The position numbers were made by a program, and so were the translations under genes. From Eutreptiella sp. 'Long Island Sound 2002' (taxonomy: Eukaryota; Euglenozoa; Euglenophyceae; Eutreptiales; Eutreptiaceae), in assembly GCA_964036045.1 (NCBI GenBank), contig OZ038382.1, positions 86,413,795 through 86,477,794 of the forward strand: DNA of 64,000 nucleotides, in the 5' to 3' direction. Shown piece after piece: positions 20,899 through 32,091 of this stretch. Within the stretch, counting starts at the first letter, position 1, and each line of letters begins with the position of its first letter. The notes under the pieces are model-generated. The model was not told where the DNA came from. It saw only the letters and a program-made list of their open reading frames with translations, and ran no database searches.

Positions 20899-20928
20899 CA
20901 AAACAGGGTGCAGTTTGTGTGGGCTAAG
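20899..20928 (-). repeat. Right terminal inverted repeat
   Basis: Inverse of the left end (27/30), ending ...GTGTGGGCTAAG at 20928 and followed directly by GTATT (20929-20933). Confidence 0.85.
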
Positions 20929-20933
20929 GTATT

Positions 20934-21409
20934 GTAGGGCAGCCTGAGAAGCGTATAACACGTGGAGGCTGTCTTAGTTCCTCAATCTTGAACCTCAGTC
21001 ATTGGCCTTTGCTTTACAGTTGAGAAGGTAAGGGCGATTGGTGAAGTCCCTCTGGGCAGCGCTAAAATATCTGCGTGGATCACAAAAACAAATAACTGCA
21101 GCTCAACCAGGCGTGGTGAGTGCAGGCCGACTTCAACGCCATCCACGCTGTGCACGCACGCTGAGCACTCCCTCCCTCCAAGCCCTGACAGGGAAACGCG
21201 TAGTGGCGTCCCTGTTAAGCCACAGCCGCTTAGTAGAGCTGTGTTCTCTTGCTTTCCCACAGGAGGGTCAATAGGACCCAAGACCTCATTGACAGCAACA
21301 CCAAGTAGCATGTGTAGGTGTTAGGGTCAGCAGGCCTGGCAGGAGTTGAGTGCAGGTGATGAGTGCTCACCCTGCCTTTGAAGGCCGGTGCTGGCGTTAG
21401 TGAGTGTAG
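20934..21409. other. Spacer between the TIR element and the LTR element
   Basis: 476 bp of mixed sequence; nothing recognised. If the LTR element to the right is removed (duplication TGTAG at 21410-21414 and 24486-24490), this joins directly to 24491 onward. Confidence 0.4.
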
Positions 21410-21414
21410 TGTAG

Positions 21415-22123
21415 AGAAAGATGTCCTTGATTTATGCCCTAGATAATTTGATGAAATCCTGCAGGTTTTGTAGTTGAAAACCCAAACCAAAGCAGCAAGT
21501 AGAGCAAAAACAGGATGTGGATCGAATCAATGATTGGTTTTGGAATCCAGTGTAACACAGAAGGGCTGCAGATAGACAAAGCAGGTTTATACACAAAGAT
21601 TCAATCACAAATGGATAATACAAAAGATTTTATACGAAAATTGGTCTGACTCCTGCCTCAGAGATAGCCTTAGGCACTTCATGTGCACTCTTTTGGGTGA
21701 AATGGTGCTGGTTAGGAATGTGGGGCATAGATGTCAGGACCACACAGAAAATGACTTGGCCAAGCAACTGAATTCAGAAACAGTTACAAAGTAGGACCAC
21801 AATAAGTGGTAGAAACAATTGAGTATAGGGGTCTTGGGGTGGGAGACCACTAGGCTTAACCTCCAAGGCCTAAAGCATGAAATGCCTATTTTATTTCGGT
21901 ATATCCTCCATGAAGGAAGGTACCTCCGCTCAGTAGAGTGGTAGGGGTGAACTTCATGGGGGGCTAGGGTCATAACCCTAGTTACTTTGAGAAAGTGTAC
22001 TTTAGGCTACAAAAGAGAGATAAAAACATTTAAGTTTGTCTTAGCATCAACAAAAGGGTTTTAAGGGGGGCTTGGCCTGGATCAAGCCCTCCAAGAAAGA
22101 CATGGCAGTGACTTTTTCTTACT
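21415..22123 (-). repeat. 3' LTR of the non-autonomous element
   Basis: 709 bp, near-identical to 23777-24485 by eye, with CTTACT at its high end followed by the C-run (22124-22129) that is the polypurine tract on the minus strand. Confidence 0.85.
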
Positions 22124-22590
22124 CCCCCCTGCCGTACTAGTTAGCTAAGCTAGTAGGACCAAGGAAGAAGGCTCAAATATTCCCAAAATTACCTCAGAAA
22201 ATGCATCAAAGAGCTCTCAAGAGCTAGCTCAATCAAGAGATCCACCAGTTCATCGTACGAGTGGGTCCTGCTCTTCCTCTCAGAGGTGGAGCGGCAATCA
22301 TCTCACGTACGTTGGGGGATCTTACTCATGAGCCACAAGTGGGGCTCAGTGGCTCCGTAGGAGCCCACGTTCATCCTCAAAAAAAAGTACTCCAAGTCGC
22401 ACACATATTCAGAAATTCGCGCAGCAGATGGAAACTCAGGGAGCATAGGTAGCTCCTCGATCTGTGTGCGTACGCTGAGGTCAGTCTCATATACTGGGAA
22501 TGTTTTCTCCAACCTCAGGAGTACCTCTGCCCAGGTAGAACAGGTTTTCACAATCTGTTTCACCTGTTTTTGCAAAAATTTCTTTTTTCA

Positions 22591-23694
22591 TCAGCGTTTC
22601 AGCAGTGAACATTTGGTGGCCACATCCACATGGGATTGGCCAGTCAGCAAAAGGAACTCTGCAAATTCTTCTGCCCATTCGGGAAGATTTTTGGGGTCGA
22701 ACTCCGGCAGTTCCAGCTGGATGTTCGCCTGGGCAATAGGTCGGCCCGTCTTCCCACCCCCCGGAGTTAGGCCTGAAGGCGACACGCCGGCAAGAGGTGC
22801 CAGGGCTGACAGCCCTCTTTTCTCAATCTCTGTGACAGGCACATCCTGTAGTTCAGCCATGGGCACAGTCCTGGCACGGGGGTGAAAGGGGCTGGGGCAG
22901 GTGACCTTAGGCAACAGCCTTGAGACCCTTGACCTCTTAAGATATTCGGCCAGGGTACTCAGTCCTGGAGAGAGAGAGGGCAACTCTGTCTTGGGTAAGG
23001 GTTCTGCAATACCCAGTTTAGCCTTAATGGCCTCCGATAGAGCCGTGACATCTGGATCTTCTGATCCAGACAGGAGTTTGGCCAACAGCTCGGCCGTATG
23101 ATCCAGGGCACCGTAGGTTGGCCTTGGATGATGTTGTTCTTCAACTCGAGTCGGGCCCACTTCGGGAGCCATCGGGATTGGACAACATGCTCTTGGATAC
23201 TCAGGTCTTGGTCGTCTTGGCAGGGATGCAGTCTCGGCTCTGTCGGACGGCGGGCCAGAGTGCGTGTAGGACCCTAGGTCTGTACGTGGTCTGGATCCAT
23301 GTACTGCCAATGGCTCCTCTCCATCTTCTCCACGAATGGATTTGTAGTACTCCTCATGGAGGATGTATTCATCCATTTTCTTCCTCAGTTCTTCATACTC
23401 CTCAGGGCCTTCAATCGCTGTTGAGGATGAAGCCGGACAGTTGGATCTGGATACTGAGGCTGCTACACGTCTGTGGAGATGACTGAAGCTGTCTCCACCG
23501 TGGGCTGCTAAGGCCTCGGTGATAAGGCCTTTATTTTCTTCCGCCCTTCTGCGTTCTGGATCTCCTTGGGACCCAGATGCGCCACTTATATGTTGTGGAG
23601 CTCGGTAAGGTGGTTCACTCATAGGGTGGGCCATGCTGCCCATTTGCACTTGGACAGTTCTGATGGGCCAGGTCCTGACGCTTGGCGTGGACAT
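22591..23694 (-). pseudogene. gag: Partial gag of the non-autonomous element
   Basis: From ATG 23694 (MSTPSVRTWPIRTVQ) to a TGA at 22591-22593; about 367 codons. It aligns along its length with the gag at 32019-31012 (shared motifs WPIRTVQVQ, ELLAKLLSGSEDPDVTALSE, FHPRARTVP, IQLELPEFDPK, WAEEFAEFLLLTGQSHVD). Here the frame is unbroken where the autonomous copy is frameshifted, but it stops after LLKR where the other continues. The homology goes on past the stop to about 22210 and then ends at a deletion junction; the CCHC zinc knuckle region is gone. Whether the truncated Gag is made is unknown. Confidence 0.75.
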
Positions 23695-23764
23695 GATAAA
23701 CTTGTTGTTGAGCTTTGTGTGCTGCACTTCTTCTCAGGGTCGGTTCAAAAGGTCACAAGGAACT

Positions 23765-23776
23765 GTCTCTGCTACC
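23765..23776 (-). promoter_or_regulatory. Primer-binding site of the non-autonomous element
   Basis: Minus strand GGTAGCAGAGAC directly after the LTR; matches the TGGTAGCAGAGG site of the autonomous copy except for the LTR-edge base and one internal base. Confidence 0.65.
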
Positions 23777-24485
23777 GGAAAGATGTCCTTGATTTTTGCC
23801 CTAGATAATTTGATGAAATCCTGCAGGTTTTGTAGTTGAAAACCCAAACCAAAGCAGCAAGTAGAGCAAGAACAGGATGTGGATCGAATCAATGATTGGT
23901 TTTGGAATCCAGTGTAACACAGAAGGGCTGCAGATAGACAAAGCAGGTTTATACACAACGATTCAATCACAAATGGATAATACAAAAGATTTTTTACGAA
24001 AATTGGTCTGACTCTTGCCTCAGAGATAGCCTTAGGCACTTCATGTGCACTCTTTTGGGTGAAATGGTGCTGGTTAGGAATGTGGGGCATAGATGTCAGG
24101 ACCACACAGAAAATGACTTGGCCAAGCAACTGAATTCAGAAACAGTTACAAAGTAGGACCACAATAAGTGGTAGAAACAATTGAGTATAGGGGTCTTGGG
24201 GTGGGAGACCACTAGGCTTAACCTCCAAGGCCTAAAGCATGAAATGCCTATCTTATTTCGGTATATCCTCCATGAAGGAAGGTACCTCCGCTCAGTTGAG
24301 TGGTAGGGGTGAACTTCATGGGGGCCTAGGGTCATAACCCTAGTTACTTTGAGAAAACGTACTTTAGGCTACAAAAGAGAGATAAAAACACTTAAGTTTG
24401 TCTTAGCATCAACGAAAGGGTTTTAAGGGGGGCTTGGCCTGGATCAAGCCCTCCAAGAAAGACATGGCAGTGGCTTTTTCTTACT
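23777..24485 (-). repeat. 5' LTR of the non-autonomous element
   Basis: 709 bp, same family as the LTRs at 11801, 21415 and 32091. Ends CTTACT at 24485, followed by the TGTAG duplication. Confidence 0.85.
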
Positions 24486-24490
24486 TGTAG

Positions 24491-25049
24491 TGGTGTCTCT
24501 TGTCCCGCTTGCTTTTCCACGTGGGCAGGGGAGTGCGTTAGCTTTTGGCCTTTAGCAAAAATGGGCGTTTTGTATGCCTTTAGCAAACTTGGCCACCCCT
24601 CCCGTCTAGTAGGTAGGGCTTTTGCCGTCTTCCCCCAAGGATAGGCGGCAGCACAGAAATTGGGCGCCATAGGAGTGGTACTGAACTGACTAGGACCTTC
24701 GGTCCGACATCAGCGAGGCCCATTGAGTTGGGAGCCACGCCGGGGAGAGAAGTGGGACACACACAGACATACGTAGCACACTTAGGGGTATGGTAAACCC
24801 TGTAAGGAAGGGTAGAACCCCACGGATCTGGACCAGTCAGGGGTCCTAACTGTGGGCCCGCTTGTCCCCAAGGAGGAAAGGCACACCTTGCCTCATAACA
24901 CCTTGCTTGTCATTCCCCCCCTGGTGTAGTAAGCCACCGTTCTTCGTTGGGTCCCCAAGGTCATTACATCAATACACAGGCACGTCTGCACCAGAGTGCT
25001 CACTGCACCTGTGAGGTTAGAACACAGTCAGTAAACTGACACAGGGGAA
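24491..25049. other. 3' non-coding side of the decayed autonomous element
   Basis: No ORF. A C-run at about 24907-24914 next to GGTGTAGTAAGCC resembles (minus strand) the polypurine-tract neighbourhood of the other copies, so the autonomous element's interior probably ends near 24.9 kb. The sequence beyond it does not match the family LTR, so its 3' LTR is missing or replaced. Confidence 0.35.
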
Positions 25050-27128
25050 TTAGTTTCGCTTTTTACGCTAGGACATAGTCTCAGCACGGGTTAGTAGCTG
25101 CCCCTCGTTGTTATCAACGAGGTAGGAGCGGAAGATGGGTTCGATACTCCCATCTGGTTGTATGAAGGCTGACATAGGTTCCCAGGTCGCCTCAGATAAC
25201 CCATAGCCATACCACAGGGTTAGGAATTTCGAGCCCTGTTTTTACTTGTGGCGAGCAATACCTGCAACCACGTAGTAACCATCGACTGCCATCTCATCGG
25301 CAGTCATCTCTTCGAGTTCGTCTGCCTCCTCTGGACTGGCAGCTTTCTCCAGGTCTATACGCCCGACCTCACTGTCGCTGAGGCGCCACTCATTCCAAGA
25401 CAAGTTGTCAGGGGAGTGATAGTGCCTGAACTGTTTAGGTGCACACAGCAGTTCACCACCTAGGCGTGGACTGCACCTGACATGGATCCTGGATCCATCT
25501 ATCCTGATGATACAATAGGGTCCAAAATAAGGGTCCTGTAGGCAGTTACGTGGCCAGGAGGGTAGGCGTGAATGGTGAACCAAAACAAGGTCACCAACCT
25601 TGAAGCTGGCAGGTCGCCGTAGGCGGTTCCGTCAGCTCAGTTCGCGGTCACAAATGTGTCACAGGTTAGTCCCAGCCTGGTTAGCCAGAGACTGCTTGTG
25701 TTCCAGCGAATCTCCCACAGCGCTCTTGAAGTCCTCAGGAAAGGGGGTTTTGAAGAACCATGCCAGTCACCCTCCATGGAACAGTTCGTGGGGGGTGAAA
25801 TCCGTAGTGGAGCTCCGCTGTGAGTTCATGGTCAGCACTGCCCAGGGCACTAGGCGTACCCAGTCCTTGGTACGCTCCTGTTTCATCAGGATTCTTAAGT
25901 TTTGCTCCACCACACGGTTCTGTCTCTCACAGAGAGGGTTAGACGTGTGGGTATAGGGCACACGTGTGGTTACCTCCACGTTGAGGGCACTTAGCACTCG
26001 TTTGTACCACCGAGTGTCACTGCGGATGCGTACATCCTCATCAGAGTGCACCTGCTTAGGTGCTCCATAGGGTTCGAACCACTGTTCGACCAACATTTTC
26101 ACAGTCTGCTCACCTGTGATTTTCTTATTGCAAGGGAACACACGGGTGAAGCGAGATAGGCCACAGGTGACCACTAGGCAACTATCATAGCCGCCGAAGC
26201 GTGGTAGGCCGTGGATGAAATCCACGTAGAGAAGAGAGTTAGCACAATAGGGTATCGGTAAGCTGGAAATCAGGCCCCTATCCCTACTGTCGCTCTGCTT
26301 GCTGGCATGACAGCCACAAGCATCCACAATGGTCTGCATACACGACCTCAGTTCAGTCAGGGTTAGACTAGAGTAGAAACACTCACGGAAGAAGTCCACC
26401 GAGCGATTAGCGCCAGTGTGACCACAACTGAGATGGGACCACTGTAGGCACCCGTCCAGTCATGCCTCAGGCGCCACAATTCGGTCCTCGTAGAATAGGT
26501 ACTGATTGTTTTTATACCACCGGTGCCCGTCAATGACACGGGGTTCGAGATCAGTGCTGAGGGTTCGGAGAACTTCTTTATACTCTGACTGATAGTCGGT
26601 TAGACTCCAACCCTCCAGGATTCCAGCAGTGCGCATGGACAGGTCAAGCTGGACATCCATACTCTCGAAAGCCTCTCTGGCGAGCGCCTCAGAGCTCTCA
26701 CCTATAAGCGCATCGAAGTTGTTGCGCGATATATAGTCAGACAGTTCATTCTTCATTCCGGGGATATGATGAACTGTCAGCCTGAACTGGCTCAGGTAAG
26801 TCTACCACCGCTTTAGCTTTGCTTTCTCTGGTGGTGGGCCCTTCTGAAAAGACTTCACAGGTTCCTGGTTACACAGCCAGACAATAGGGTTAGATCCCAG
26901 GAGTCGGGACTGTGACGAAAGCACCAACGTACCGGCCAAGAGTTCCTGGTCATAGGTGCTGTAATTGGAACGCGCTTGGTTCCATTTCCAATTCCAGTGT
27001 CCCAGTGGCACCAGCTGCCACTCACTGGTAGGATAGTCATGTTCCAACGAACCATCACGGTTCAGTCCACTAGTACGATAATGGCAGTGGGTTAGTTCAG
27101 CGGGGTTAAGCTCCTGCCGTTGGTAGAT
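25050..27128 (-). pseudogene. pol: RNase H, integrase and chromodomain remnant
   Basis: One broken frame. RNase H continues after the frameshift (YSTYDQELLAGTLVLSSQSR). A TAG at 26802 interrupts before TYLSQFRLTVHHIPG. The integrase zinc-binding part (HLSCGHTGANRS ... ACGCHASK) follows a TGA at 26460. The integrase core has DFIHGLPRFGGYDSC (first Asp), QVHSDEDVRI (second Asp) and CERQNRVVEQNLR (Glu). Further stops fall near 25767, 25650, 25620 and 25242. A divergent chromodomain (KFLTLWYGYGLSEATWEP) lies near 25130-25240, and the frame closes at a TAA at 25050. Many stops are TGA, as expected from CGA to TGA decay, an inference. Confidence 0.8.
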
Positions 27129-29854
27129 CGTACCCCCCCCCCCCCTACATCACTGGCATCAGTGATCAGGACTATCTCGCCCTTAGGGCGGGGTACTCCC
27201 AGGCAGTTGGAGGAGGCAATTTTCTTCTTCAACTCCTGGAAACACTCTTCCTCTCTGGCGGTCCACCTCCAGGGAGTATTTTTCTTGATTAGGTCAGTGA
27301 GGGGGGCAGAGGAGTAAGTAAAATTGTGGATATGACGCCAATAGAAATTACAGGCGCCCACAAAACTCCTCACGTCGTGTAGACCCTTCTTAGGGTCATC
27401 GCGAATCTGCATGTCCTGTGGGGGCTGCATCGTAGACGCGGCTGGTTTCCACCAACCATACCCCACGTCGAAACCCAAATATTCAATCTCCTCTTTCATA
27501 AACTTACATTTTTCGAGTTTGATTCGGAGATTGTTTTCTTGACAAACAATGAAAAATTTACGGAGGAGAAGGACATGGTCCTCTTGGGTATTAATACTCC
27601 AACTCACGTTGTCGATGTGGGCCTCCATTTCTGCACCCCGAGAAATCAACTCCTGTACTAGAGGCCTGCGCCTCAGTATGTACAAAATCTTGTTCATTAG
27701 CTCTTGGAAGTACGCTGGGGCATTAGCCACCCCGAAAGGCATAACCTTCCACTTAAAGACCCGGCTTTTAGGGGTTATAAAAGCCAGCAGCTCCTGAGCT
27801 GCGGCGGTTAGGTCCACCTGCCAGAAACCAGAGCGTTTGTCCATTTTGGTCTTGTACCTGCATTTGGCAATACGCTCCAGGGTATTTTCCATGTTAGGAA
27901 TACTCCCTGAGTGGTTCTGGGTTTTCTTGTTGACCTCACCATAGTCAACAACCGGTCGTAGGGCAGTCGACCCTGGTTTGGCAACCAGGAAACGGGGACT
28001 GCAGTGATGGGGGTAGTCCCCCTCCTTATATTCTTCAACGAGGCCAGCATCAATACATTCCTGGATCTGGCCCTCGATTTCTTTAACCTGTTCCTGTGGA
28101 GCGGGATAGGGATGACACCTCACTCGCGTCTTTTCAAATTCAGGTTTCAGTTTCAGGTCCATCTGGACCAGTTTGTTACAAGAGAGGGGGGGCGGCAAGG
28201 CGCCGAATACCTCCTCATAGGTTATCAGCAGTTTCTTCAGTCGGGGGTCAAGGTTAAGACTCTCAAGTTTCTGCAGGAAATCCTCCTCAACATGGTGGTT
28301 GCTCTTTCCATGTTCTTTCTTTTTCTGCCAATCAGCAGTTTCGGCAGGCACAGAACGATCGACCCATTCAGGGGAACATTGCTGCCCATAGTGCAGAGAA
28401 TACACTAGCGGTATCTCAGGATCAGGCAGCGTATAGGAATCATTGTCCTCCTCAGACCAGATGGAGGATTTCCAGGTCTGTCTGAGGTATTGCAGCCGCT
28501 CTTGGCGCTCAATACCTTCGGCCTTCAGGTACAACAGCCGCCGGAGTTCCTGAGTGTCATGCTCAGACAATGGCATGTTATTAGAAGCAGGCCGCGCCAG
28601 AGCATCAGCAATCCGGGCCACAGGTTCACCTGTGTGCATAGGCTGCATGTGTAGCACTGGCTTCCCAACAGGGGAAGATGGCTCAGAGGTTGACTCTAGA
28701 TCTACCTGCTGCAGCAACAGCTGGGCTACGAAGGCACTGTGTTTTAGGTCAACACAGCTGGGATCAACAGGAGGAATAGTGCTGGCGATCTCAGACATTT
28801 GGTCATCAGCATGCTCCTTTACAGCTGCAGGTTCCAGATAGCCATCGGGAGACTCACACCCTGTAAATGTGGCAGATAGGTGCTCAGGAGATCGATTTTT
28901 GAGATCAGAAAGGGTCAGGCCACGATTTTCGGCCATGACCTCTTTCAGTAGCACCTGGTCTAGGTCACACAGGGGTACAGGATTGAGAGATCCATAAATG
29001 ATGGACGGGAAACTGGCCCACTCAGGGGCCTGCATAGCTGTGTCTGAGTCCTCAGGCACATAGATGGGGCTGTCAGGGAGTTGCACTCTTCCCACGGTCA
29101 TTCGATCTAGCATACGGCGCCAGTAAGCATGTTCACCAGAGCAGCCCACGTCAGGGGTGCACATGACAGCCCTTCCTCCCTCATAAGCGATATTGGTTAG
29201 AACGTTCGCGAGCAGGGAGAAGGGAGGGTTAGCATAAGCTAGGCCCATTGCTTTCCAAAAGAAACGGAAAGCATTGTGCAATTGTTTCAAGCAGTACAAC
29301 TGCATGATGTGCTGTTGTTGGCTCGCAAACAATTCCACCTGAATCTCATCCAGGTTTACTCGAAGGGCCGCCAGTCCATTTTCAGGAACGTGACGGGCCA
29401 ATTGGTAGTTTTCAACACGAGAGTTAGTCTTTGATGCGTAGCGCAGCCCAGACTCTTTTCGTCCTGACAGCTCGAAAGGTACGGGGAACAGCCCACTGCC
29501 AAAGTCGCAGTGCAAAGAATAGGGGCGCTGGAGAGACAGCATTTTTTCCTTGGGGTTTCTTCGTAGGAAGTTTGTACCAATGACGATGTCAAAGGCGTCG
29601 GTGTCCAGCACTCTGCAGTGTTGGGTCACGGTTTCGTCGCCCAGGCATATAGTCACATCGACCCCCCCCAAGGAATGGATGGTACACCCATCCCCTACTC
29701 TTATGGCCATGGTCTCAGCTTTCTTGAAAGTCCTTAGCAGGCGCCGGGCCACTATGGAAAGTGTTGCACCGGTGTCAAGCACCGCTTGAAGAACTTGATC
29801 CCCGATTTTCACGAGGGTCCAGAAAACCAAGTCCTCCTCTTCGGAGTCGCCCCC
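27092..29854 (-). pseudogene. pol: pol: protease, Dam-like domain, reverse transcriptase
   Basis: Open from the codon after the gag TAG (29855-29857) to 27092. The protease has VLDTGATLSIVARRLL (D-T-G-A active site) and IVIGTNFL. A segment with AYANPPFSLLANVLTNI then EGGRAVMCTPDVG resembles the phage/Dam N6-adenine methyltransferase fold found in some retroelements; its other conserved half is poorly visible. RT motifs: CSPRFLVAKP, KMDKRSGFWQVDLT, MPFGVANAPAYFQELM, then EAHIDNVSW where the second catalytic Asp of the usual I/V-D-D is Asn (plus-strand GTTGTC near 27608). RNase H begins LITDASDVGGGG and the frame is lost in the C-run at 27129-27138. No initiation codon: pol is expected as a gag fusion. 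Confidence 0.85.
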
Positions 29855-32019
29855 CTACTCCTCATCAGGGAACTTGACATCCACCCCTGCAGCTATGAGG
29901 GACCTGGCTGTCCAGGCCAATCGCCTCTTCTTGAAGTTATTCCCCTCAGGGGTAGCGTTATCCCCCTGTGGTCGCTTCTTGGGATCACCTGCGGCAGGAG
30001 GGGCTGTAGCAGCAGGAGGCAGTGTAGCAACGGGCGCTGATGAGCGCCTCTGGGGGTTAGGGGGTCCACCTTTGCCACCCCCCTTGCCACCTCCTTTACC
30101 ACCTTTATCCCCATTCTGAGGGTTTTTGGTGGGTGTTCGGGCCTTCTGGCGTTCAGCCTCCTGCCGCTTGAGTTTATCACTCTTGCGTTTCTTTATGTGA
30201 CATTCGTCTTCGTAGTGACAACGTTTGCCACAATAGCAACAGGTGATGGTACACCTGAAATGATCCTGATGGGTCACAGGTTTCCCATCTTTGGTATGCT
30301 GCTGTTGTTTCATCTGCAGCATACAGCTACTGCGGTGATTGCAGTCAGGGGCATGACAAGGCCCCCCCTTGTCATTGACAGGTTTGCAGTAGAACAGAGG
30401 GGGTGTACCTGCATCAGGTTTAACCTCATTCATGGCACGTAGGTGACCCCTTCCTTTACCACTTCCCTGGTTGGCGTTAGTGGGATTTTTAGGCCCTTTC
30501 CCTTCGCCACGTTCGGGGGTAGGGTTACCCCCTGGACCCAAGTGCTTCTTGAGGAATTTCTCAATGTGGGAATCATTCTCCCTCTCAAGAGCTGTCTCAA
30601 TCAGAAGGTCCACCAGTTCATTGTACGAGTGGGTCCAACTCTTCCTCTCAGAGGTAGAGCGGCAAACATCCCACGTACGTTGGGGGATCTTACTCATGAG
30701 CCACAGGTGGGGCTCAGTGGCTCCGTAGGAGCCAACGTTCATTCGTGAAAACAGATACTCCAGGTCGCACATGTATTCAGAAACTCGCGCAGCGGAAGGA
30801 AGCTCAGGGAGCATAGGTAGCTCCTCTATCTGTGTGCGTACACTGAGGTCAGTCTCATAGACTGGGAATGTTTTCTTCAGTCTTTGGAGTACCTCTGCCC
30901 AGGTGGAACAGGTTTTCACAATCTGTTTCACCTGTTTTTGCAAAAATTTCTTTTTGCATGAGCGTTTCAGCAGTGAGCATTTGGTGGCCACATCCACATG
31001 GGATTGGCCAGTCAGCAAAAGAAACTCAGCAAATTCTTCTGCCCATTCGGGCATTTTCTTGGAGTCGAACTCCGGCAGTTCCAGCTGGATGTTCGCCTGG
31101 GCAATACCTCTGCCCGTCTTCCCACCCCCGGTGTTAGGCCAGAAGGTGATACGCCGGCAAGAGGTGCCAGGGCTGACAGCCCTCTTTTGTCAGTCTCCGT
31201 CACCGGCACGTCCTGTAGTTCAGCAATAGGCACTGTCCTGGCGCGAGGATGAAAAGGGCCCGGGCAAGTGACCTTAGGTAGCAACCTGGACACCCTTGAT
31301 CTTTTGAGATCATCAGGCAACGTGCTCAATCCGGGTGAAGGTGAGAGTGGCGCTGGCTTGGGTAAGGGTTCAGTGATACCCAATTTAGCCTTGACAGCCT
31401 CCGACAGAGCTGTCACATCCGGGTCTTCCGATCCGGATAGAAGTTTGGCCAATAGTTCGGCCGTACGATCCAGAGCCCCATGGGTGGGCTCTGGGCGAGG
31501 TTGATCCATTATCGGCAGGTCGGGATGACTTGCTCTCGGGTGTTCGTGTACTCTCGGTCGTCTCGGTAGTGATACTGTGTCCGCTATGTCTGTAGATGGC
31601 CCAGAATAGAGGAAGGAGCCCATCTCAGTTTCGGGCGGCGACACGGAGGCATCAAGAGGTAGTTCTCCATCTACTCTTACGGTGGACAGGTGGTACTCTT
31701 CGTGGAGCATGAAATCGTCCATCCTCCCTTGTAGGTCCTCTTGTTCTTCAGGACCAACTCCAAGTTCGGGAGGCGATGACGCTGGACAAGCCGACCGGGC
31801 GATGGAAGCTTCGACACGCCTGCGGAGCCTTTGCAGGCTCTCTTCACCATGGGCCGCTAAGGTTTCCATGGTTAATGGCATTGTTCTGGGCGTATTTACT
31901 TCCGCCCCTCTGTGCTCTGGATCTTCCTGAGACCCAGATGCTGCTCTGAGTGGCGGTTCACTCACTGGGTGAGATAGTTGAACTTGTACACTTCTGATCG
32001 GCCAGGTTCGGTGGGACAT
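29855..32019 (-). pseudogene. gag: gag of the decayed autonomous element
   Basis: N-terminal part from ATG 32019 (MSHRTWPIRSVQVQ) in one frame; the C-terminal part (about 31140 to 29858) in another, joined by a one-base shift in the C-run near 31125-31130, where the non-autonomous copy is intact. The C-terminal half holds the capsid-like region (MPELPSAARVSEYMCDLEYL, WLMSKIPQRTWDVC), a CX2CX4HX4C zinc knuckle (CYCGKRCHYEDEC within CCYCGKRCHYEDECH), Gly/Lys-rich RNA-binding runs, and ends DVKFPDEE before a TAG followed by GGGGGC. The same frame then continues into pol. Confidence 0.8.
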
Positions 32020-32079
32020 GTTCAGTGTGTTTTTCTTGTGCTTCTGCTCAGAGTCGGTTCGAAAGGTTCTCAGGGTTTG

Positions 32080-32091
32080 CCTCTGCTACCA
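32080..32091 (-). promoter_or_regulatory. Primer-binding site of the autonomous element
   Basis: Minus strand TGGTAGCAGAGG; its first T overlaps the last LTR base if LTR ends are AG...CT. Same priming tRNA class as at 9856 and 38278. Confidence 0.75.

Larger units (their letters stand above)
14076..20928 (-). mobile_element. Two-gene DNA transposon with terminal inverted repeats and dispersed palindromes
   Basis: The left end (CTTAGCCCACGCAAACTGCA...) and the reverse complement of the right end (CTTAGCCCACACAAACTGCA...) match at 27 of the first 30 bases. Immediately outside lie GTATT at 14071-14075 and GTATT at 20929-20933, a perfect 5-bp target-site duplication. Inside are two minus-strand genes (a 665-aa protein, then a four-exon 897-aa protein) and ten copies of a GC palindrome absent from the rest of the window. 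The ends, duplication length and proteins do not match a transposon superfamily I can name with confidence, so one of the two proteins is presumably an unrecognised transposase. Both genes have intact frames, so the copy may be recent. Confidence 0.85.
21415..24485 (-). mobile_element. Non-autonomous LTR retrotransposon (LTR, partial gag, LTR)
   Basis: Two 709-bp LTRs (21415-22123 and 23777-24485) enclose a primer-binding site and a partial gag only. Outside are TGTAG at 21410-21414 and TGTAG at 24486-24490, a perfect 5-bp duplication. Read on the minus strand the element runs LTR(24485-23777), PBS, gag (23694 to about 22210), an abrupt deletion junction, then polypurine tract and LTR(22123-21415). 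The duplication fixes LTR ends as AG...CT on the coding strand rather than the usual TG...CA. With no pol it would need the autonomous relative (24.9-32.8 kb) to move. Confidence 0.85.
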
